DNA of 64,000 bases. Source: Siphonodentalium dalli. Its lineage: Eukaryota; Mollusca; Scaphopoda; Gadilida; Siphonodentaliidae. Under the pieces are notes generated by a model. It was not told the DNA's origin and did no database searches. It saw nothing but the letters and a program-made list of their open reading frames with translations. The translations under genes and the position numbers were made by a program. Below, piece by piece: positions 50,801-59,800 of the stretch. The number at the start of each line of letters is the position of its first letter. The first letter of the stretch is position 1. Location: assembly GCA_032622095.1 (NCBI GenBank), contig CP136068.1, positions 188,347,309 through 188,411,308 on the forward strand, in the 5' to 3' direction.

Positions 50801-53800
50801 ATTTAACTAACCTTGAGTTGTCCTCGCTATTAATTCATTTAACTGACCTTGAGTTGTACTTGCTATTAATTCATTTAACTGACCTTGAGTTGTCCTTGTT
50901 ATTAATTCATTTAACTAACCTTGAGTTGTCCTCGTTATTAATTTATTTAACTGACCTTGAGTTGTCCTTGTTATTAATTCATTTAACTGACCTTGAGTTG
51001 TACTTGCTATTAATTCATTTAACTAACCTTGAGTTGTCCTCGTTATTAATTCATTTAACTAACCTTGAGTTGTACTTGTTATTAATTCATTTAACTAACC
51101 TTGAGTTGTCCTCGTTATTAATTCATTTAACTGACCTTGAGTTGTCCTCGTTATTAATTTATTTAACTGACCTTGAGATGTACTTGTTATTAATTCATTT
51201 AACTAACCTTGAGATGTACTTGTTATTAATTCATTTAACTGACCTTGAGTTGTCCTCACTATTAATTCATTTAACTGACCTTGAGTTGTCCTCACTATTA
51301 ATTCATTTAACTGACCTTGAGTTGTCCTCACTATTAATTCATTTAACTAACCTTGAGTTGTCCTTGTTATTAATTCATTTAACTGACCTTGAGTTGTCCT
51401 TGTTATTAATTCATTTAACTGACCTTGAGTTGTCCTCGTTATTAATTCATTAAACTAACCTTGAGTTGTCCTCGTTATTAATTCATTTAACTAACCTTGA
51501 GTTGTCCTCGTTATTAATTCATTTAACTGACCTTGAGTTGTCCTCGTTATTAATTTATTTAACTGACCTTGAGATGTACTTGTTATTAATTCATTTAACT
51601 AACCTTGAGATGTACTTGTTATTAATTCATTTAACTGACCTTGAGTTGTCCTCACTATTAATTCATTTAACTAACCTTGAGTTGTCCTTGTTATTAATTC
51701 ATTTAACTGACCTTGAGTTGTCCTCGTTATTAATTCATTTAACTGACCTTGAGTTGTCCTCGTTATTAATTCATTAAACTAACCTTGAGTTGTCCTCGTT
51801 ATTAATTCATTTAACTAACCTTGAGTTGTCCTTGTTATTAATTCATTTATCTAACCTTGAGATGTACTTGTTATTAATTCATTTAACTGACCTTGAGATG
51901 TACTTGTTATTAATTCATTAAACTGACCTTGAGTTGTCCTCGTTATTAATTCATTTAACTGACCTTGAGATGTACTTGTTATTAATTCATTTAACTAACC
52001 TTGAGTTGTCCTCGTTATTAATTCATTAACTGACCTTGAGTTGTCCTCGTTATTAATTCATTTAACTGACCTTGAGTTGTACTTGCTATTAATTCATTTA
52101 ACTAACCTTGAGTTGTCCTCGTTATTAATTCATTTAACTAACCTTGAGTTGTCCTCGTTATTAATTCATTTAACTAACCTTGAGTTGTCCTTGTTATTAA
52201 TTCATTTAACTGACCTTGAGTTGTCCTTGTTATTAATTCGTTTAACTGACCTTGAGTTGTCCTCGTTATTAATTCATTAAACTAACCTTGAGTTGTCCTC
52301 GTTATTAATTCATTTAACTAACCTTGAGTTGTCCTTGTTATTAATTCATTTATCTAACCTTGAGATGTACTTGTTATTAATTCATTTAACTGACCTTGAG
52401 TTGTACTTGTTATTAATTCATTTAACTGACCTTGAGATGTACTTGTTATTAATTCATTTAACTGACCTTGAGTTGTCCTCGTTATTAATTCATTTAACTG
52501 ACCTTGAGATGTACTTGTTATTAATTCATTTAACTGACCTTGAGTTGTCCTCGTTATTAATTTATTTAACTGACCTTGAGTTGTCCTCGTTATTAATTCA
52601 TTTAACTGACCTTGAGATGTACTTGTTATTAATTCATTTAACTGACCTTGAGATGTACTTGTTATTAATTCATTTAACTGACCTTGAGTTGTCCTCGTTA
52701 TTAATTCATTTAACTGACCTTGAGTTGTCCTCGCTATTAATTCATTTAACTGACCTTGAGTTGTCCTCGTTATTAATTCATTTAACTGACCTTGAGTTGT
52801 CCTTGTTATTAATTCATTTAACTGACCTTGAGTTGTCCTCGCTATTAATTCATTTAACTGACCTTGAGTTGTCCTCGCTATTAATTCATTTAACTGACCT
52901 TGAGTTGTCCTTGTTATTAATTCATTTAACTGACCTTGAGTTGTCCTCGCTATTAATTCATTTAACTAACCTTGAGTTGTCCTCGTTATTAATTCATTTA
53001 ACTGACCTTGAGTTGTCCTTGTTATTAATTCATTTAACTGACCTTGAGTTGTCCTCGCTATTAATTCATTTAACTGACCTTGAGTTGTCCTCGTTATTAA
53101 TTCGTTTAACTGACCTTGAGTTGTCCTCGCTATTAATTTATTTAACTGACCTTGAGTTGTCCTCGTTATTAATTCGTTTAACTGACCTTGAGTTGTCCTT
53201 GTTATTAATTCATTTAACTGACCTTGAGTTGTCCTCGTTATTAATTTATTTAACTGACCTTGAGTTGTCCTCGTTATTAATTCATTTAACTGACCTTGAG
53301 TTGTCCTCGTTATTAATTCATTTAACTGACCTTGAGTTGTTCTCGTTATTAATTCATTTAACTGACCTTGAGTTGTCCTTGTTATTAATTCATTAACTGA
53401 CCTTGAGTTGTCCTCGTTATTAATTCGTTTAAGTTCTCGTACATGTAGATTCCTCTCCCTTTCTAATTTTTCAAGCTCCAACTGAAGGTCTGAATCTTCC
53501 TTTTTCAGAGCAGCTTGTCGGAGTTTGAGAATCTCATCAGCTTCGTACCACTCAGCTATAGACATTCTGTAATTATACAAATAACATTTATTCACGTCAG
53601 AGTTCATGAGACAAATTGTTATTTAAAAAAAAACTTCCAAACTTGTAGCATATTTACCAAGCTGTAAATTTTCTTGCGAGAATTCCAAATCAAGTCCGGA
53701 GGGTACTTTCGAAGCAACTCTTTTCTCCAGACACCACCCAATTTATGGGGACATGTATCACTGACCATATACTATGCTTGGACATCCCACATGTAGTCAT

Positions 53801-56800
53801 ATCAGACACCAGTCACACCGTCCCATATAATATGCTTGAACATTCCACCTGTAGTCATATCCAAAAGTCGTTTTCCACATTTTGATGTAGAGTTTTAATG
53901 AATTTTCTCAATTTGTTGGATGAAGCCTTGATAATAATCCATGTGTCACGATTGACACATGAAGCCCTGATAATAACAATGTGTCACAATTGACACATGA
54001 AAAACAAGAGGTGTGCACTCGAGTGCTAGCATACCCCCACCATGGCAAATTCAACCTGCATTATCCGTAAACCCAACAAAAAAGATTTTTAACGTTAAAG
54101 AAAAATTCAGACTAATAATATCGATATGGTGTCACAAGAAGCTTGTACAGAAAAAATTATTCAAATTGGTTCATATTTGTTAAAGTTATTAAGTCGGACA
54201 GAATTTTCTAAGTCAAAATAAGTCGAAAATGAGGCGTAACTTTAAAATACAAGAGGTACGCTGTCGCGTGGCATTTGCCCCCAACTGTAGCAATTTGGAT
54301 TAAGCATGGATGAAACTGCGGATATCCGAGGATGTCTATATGACCATTCCAAAAGAAGTTCGTACAGAAATGTTGACTAAAAACCACAAAACAAGCGATC
54401 CGGAAACCCAAAAACAAGCGAAAATTCAAATTTTCTAAGTTGAAAAAAGGGCCATAACTCTGGAAAAAATCATCAGATCATACCCAAATTCGCACTTGAC
54501 ATGTATTTTCATATAACTGATAAATTGAATTTTCTAAGTAAAAAAAGGGCCATAACTCTGGTGAAAATGGGTGGACGAAACCCGCGCTATGCATGTAGCT
54601 GTTCCCCCATGCTGCTCTATCACCATACCAAATATCAGCTAAATCTGCCAAGCGGTTGCTGAACAATAATACAAAATGTTTGTACGGACGGACAAAATTC
54701 AAATTTTCTAAGTTGAAAAAAGGGCCATTACTCTGGCAAAAATCATCAGATCATACCCAAATTCGCACTTGACATGTATTTTCATATAACTGATCCAGAA
54801 AAATACGGGATTTGCAATCGTACCACCGAAGCTCACGCTATCATCTGGAAACAAAAAAAAACAAGAGAAAAATTGAATTTTCTAAGTAAAAAAAAAAGGG
54901 CCATAACTCTGGTAATGAAAGTGTCAATGACACTGTAGCTCAACTTAGGTAGGGGAATAATTTAATGGTTGACAGTAAATGGAGGAATAGGAAAGGTGCT
55001 AATTGAAATGTCTAACCTGCACCAAAGGATTTAGTGATGCAAAGAGTAAAATACAAGATGGCTGCTGGTGGCCATTTTTTTTGGCCAATTGACCCCAAAA
55101 GAACTCGTTCCCATCTACGTATAATTGTTAACATCCATGACAAATTTTATGAAGATCTGACCAAAGCTACGACCTACAAATTTCATGATGATCAGACGAA
55201 CAGTACGGCCTGTAGACCGCGCCAATGGATTGAATTTTGAAATCCAAGATGGCCGCTGGCAGCCATGTTTTTTGGCCGAATGACCCCACAATGATTCGTT
55301 CCCATCTACATGTCAGTGTTAACATCCATGACAAATTTAATAAAGATCAGACCAAAGGTATGACCTGTAGCCCACGCCAAAGGATTTAGTCATGCAAAGA
55401 GTAAAATGCTGGTGGCCATGTTTTTTGACCGAATGACCCCAAAACGACTCGTTCCCATCTACATGTCAGTGTTATAATTCATGACAAATTTCATGACCAT
55501 CTGACCAAAGCTACGACATGTAGCCCGCACCAAAGGATTTAGTCATGCAAAGAGTAAAATCCAAGATGGCTGCTGGCAACCATGTTTTTTGACCGAATGA
55601 CCCCAAAACGACTCGATCCCATCTACATGTCATTGTTATCATTCATGACAAATTTCATGATGATCAGACGAACAGTACGACTTTTTTGAAATCCAAGATG
55701 GCCGCCAGCGGCCATGTTTTTTGGCCAAATGACCCCACAATGATTCGTTCCCATCTACATGTCAATGTCAAATTTTATAAAGATTAGACCAAAGGCAACC
55801 TATAGCCCAACCTATAGATTTAGTCATGCAAAGAGTAAAATCCAAGATGGCTGCTGGCGCCATGTTTTTTGACCGAACGACTCCAAAATCACTCGTTCCC
55901 ATCTACATGTCAGTGTTAACATCCATGACAAATTTCATAAACTTCCGACCAACACAACGACCTGTAGCCCGCGCCAAAGGATTTAGTCATGCAAAGAGTA
56001 AAATCCAAGATGGCTGCTGGCAGCCATGTTTTTTGGCCGAACGACTCCAAAATAACTCGTTCCCATCTACATGTCATTATTAACATCAATGACAAATTTC
56101 ATGATGATCAGACGAACAGTACGACCTGTAGCCCACGCCAATGGATTGAATCTTGAAATCCAAGATGGCTGCCAGCGGCCATGTTTTTTGGCTGAATGCC
56201 CCCAAAATGACTCGTTTCCCATCTACATGTCAATTTCAACATTCATGACAAATTTCATAAAGATCAGACTAAAGGTACGACCTGTAGCCCGCGTCAAAGG
56301 ATTTAGTCATGCAAATAGTAAAATCCAAGATGGCTGCTGGCGGCCATGTTTTTCGGCCGAACGACCCCAAAATCACTCGTTCCCATCTACATGTCATTGT
56401 TAACATCCATGACAAATTTCATGATGTTCCGATCAAAGCTACGACCTGTAGCCCGCGCCAAAGGATTTAGTCATGCAAAGAGTAAAATCCAAGATGGCTG
56501 CTGGCGGCCATGTTTATTGGCCGAAGGACCCCAAAATGACTCGTTCCCATCTACATGTCAATATTAACATTCATGACAAATTTCATAAAGATCAGACTAA
56601 AGGTACGACCTGTAGCCCGCATCAAAGGATTTAGTCATGCAAATAGTAAAATCCAAGATGGCTGCTGGCGGCCATGTTTTTCGGCCGAATGACCCCAAAA
56701 TCACTCGTTCCCATCTACATGTCATTGTTAACATCCATGACAAATTTCATGATGTTCCGATCAAAGCTACGACCTGTAGCCCGCGCCAAAGGATTTAGTC

Positions 56801-59800
56801 ATGCAAAGAGTAAAATCCAAGATGGCTGCTGGCGGCCATGTTTATTGGCCGAAGGACCCCAAAATGACTCGTTCCCATCTACATGTCAGTATTAACATCA
56901 ATGACAAATTTCATGATGATCAGGCGAACAGTACGATCTGTAGCCCGCACCAATGGATTGAATCTTGAAATCCAAGATGGCTGCCAGCGGCCATGTTTTT
57001 TGGCCGAATGACCCCAAAATGACTCGTTCCCATCTACATGTCAATGTCAACATTCATGACAAATTTCATAAAGATCAGACCAAAGGTACGACCTGTAGCC
57101 CGGGCCAAAGGATTTAGTCATGCAAAGAGTAAAATCCAAGATGGCTGCTGGCGGCCATGTTTTTCGGCCGATCGACCCCAAAATCACTCGTTCCCATCTA
57201 CATGTCATTGTTAACATCCATGACAAATTTCATGATGTTCCGATCGAAGCTACAACCTGTAGCCCGTGCCAAAGGATTTAGTCATGCAAAGAGTAAAATC
57301 CAAGATGGCTGCTGGTGGCCATGTTTATTGGCCGAACAACCTCAAAATGACTCGTTCCCATCTACATGTCAATATTAACATCCATGACAAATTTCATGAT
57401 GTTCCGATCAAAGCTACGACCTGTAGCCCGCGCCAAAGGATTTAGTCATGCAAAGAGTAAAATCCAAGATGGCTGCTGGTGGCCATGTTTATTGGCCGAA
57501 CAACCTCAAAATGACTCGTTCCCATCTACATGTCAATATTAACATCCATGACAAATTTCATGATGTTCCGATCAAAGCTACGACCTGTAGCCCGCGCCAA
57601 AGGATTTAGTCATGCAAAGAGTAAAATCCAAGATGGCTGCTGGCAGCCATGTTTATTGACCGAAGGACCCCAAAATAACTCGTTCCCATCTACATGTCAA
57701 TATTAACATCCATGACAAATTTCATGATGATCAGACGAACAGTACGACCTGTAGCCCGCGCCAATGGATTGAATTTTGAAATCTAAGATGGCCGCTGTTT
57801 TTTGGCCGAATGACACCACAATGATTCTTTCCCATCTACATGTCAATGTCAACATTCATGACAAATTTCATAAAGATCAGACCAAAGGTACGACCTGTAG
57901 CCCGGGCCAAAGGATTTAGTCATGCAAAGAGTAAAATCCAAGATGGCTGCTGGTGGCCATGTTTTTTGGCCGAACAACTCCAAAACGACGGACGCCAAAC
58001 CATGGCAATAGCTCAAACTTACAAAAGTAAGTTGAGCTAAAAATGGGTGGACGAAACCCGCGCTATGCATGTAGCTGTTCCCCCATGCTGCTCTATCACC
58101 ACACCAAATATCAGATAAATCTGCCCAGCGGTTGCTGAACAATAATGCAAAATGTTTGTACGGACGGACAAAATTGCATTTTCTATGTCAAACAAGGGCC
58201 ATAACTCTGGTGAAAATGGGTGGACGAAACCCGCGCTATGCAAGTAGCTGTTCCCCCATGCTGCTCTATCACCATACCAAATATCAGCTAAATCTGCCCA
58301 GCGGTTGCTGAACAATAATGCAAAATGTTTGTACGTACGGACGGCCGGAGATGTCGACTATATACCCGCCGACTTAAAGTCGGGGGCATAACAAAAGTCG
58401 GACCGAACCACAATTGGTATCATGCGGAGAGGCAGTCCTAAGGAGATTGCATACAAAAAATTATTGAAATCGGTTCATAGTTGTTCGAGTTATGAGGTCG
58501 GACAGACGGACCGACAGACAAACGGAGGGAGAAAGCGTGACGGACAGACGCAGTCAATCCAGTATACCCCCCACTTTCGAAGAATTAATTAATTAATTAT
58601 GTAAATAATAATAAAAAAAAAAGTCATATCTTTATGTAATGGCAAAAATGGATATTTGAGAACAATTATCGTCCAATGTTCAAGAATTGCTTTTAATCAA
58701 AGCACAAATCAGGCGTTTCTCCCATTCTCTAAAAGGACATTTGGTGCTATGCAAATTGTTTTTTTTTTAAGAAATGCTCAATGAAAGGATTCTATAAAAT
58801 ATTTTGGTGTCAACCTGCGATTTTAGAACTGACATGTTATCACCAGGTTTGACGAAACTATCAGGCGTTTTAGCACCTTTAATATTTGATAACTTACCCT
58901 TTATCACCGGGTTTGATGAAACCATCAGGCGTTTTAACACCTTTAATATTTTGACTAGTGCCGGGTTTCTTCTTTACCAGACTTTTTCTTTGTTTTTCTA
59001 TATCTTCTCGATCAGCAGCAATCCTTTCTTGTTGCCTGCGAGATAAATATGAATCATACATTGTTGAATGTAAAACATGAACCATGGCGGTAAAACATGA
59101 ACCATGGCGGTAAAACATGAACCATGATAACGTGAAGACTAGGCTTGTTGTCCACTTGTGAAACATTCGAATTGGGATGGCATGATGGCCAGGCTTGTAA
59201 GACTGTAGCATTGAAACGGTTAGGGATTTTCAGGAGTCGATTAGTCGATAGAGGTAATTGAATACTAGTTGATTAGTAGTACCCCTCTCTAAATTCCCGT
59301 TTCTATGCCTATATGTATCAAATGGGCAGTGTAGTATCGCAGTTTTGAACTTTTTAGTAGCCAAAGTTCCATTTTAGAAAGTTCAAACATCACGATTGTC
59401 AGTGGTTACTTTGCTTAAGCTAAATATCAATATCGTCTATCATCAACCTATCATCCAATGATCCAATGAATGCATCTATGATTGATAGATACACATGCTG
59501 GTGAACGGCGCCATAATTTGATTCCATAAGTGAACTGTTGGCTGGGCAACATTTTTTTTGGTGAAAATGTTCCGCTCTACCAGTTCTTACTTCATATCAA
59601 ACAAGCCTTGAAATAGTGTGCCTGTCATTTGCAGAATGAGGTCCCCAGAGGGTGAATTTAGTGATGCTACCCCCGCATAGCGGGCTAGCATCACCAAATT
59701 CACCCTCTGGGAACCTCATTCTGCTGAGGTGTAAGCAGAATGAGGTCCCCAGAGGGTGAATTTGGTGATGCTAGCCCGCTATGCGGGGTAGCATCACTAA

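Noticed and set aside
52966-53401. Minus-strand continuation of the TLK exon into [12 protein letters not shown] repeats as real coding sequence
   Set aside because: The donor TCAAG|GTCAGT at 53402/53401 joins in phase to 38046 and restores the conserved NSRFKDHP; the repeat frame only appears if the intron is retained.
55826-57378. Several 73-110 codon frames with the motif CHDKFHDV or [13 protein letters not shown]
   Set aside because: Successive units of the ~160-bp satellite read in the same frame; interrupted at most unit boundaries.
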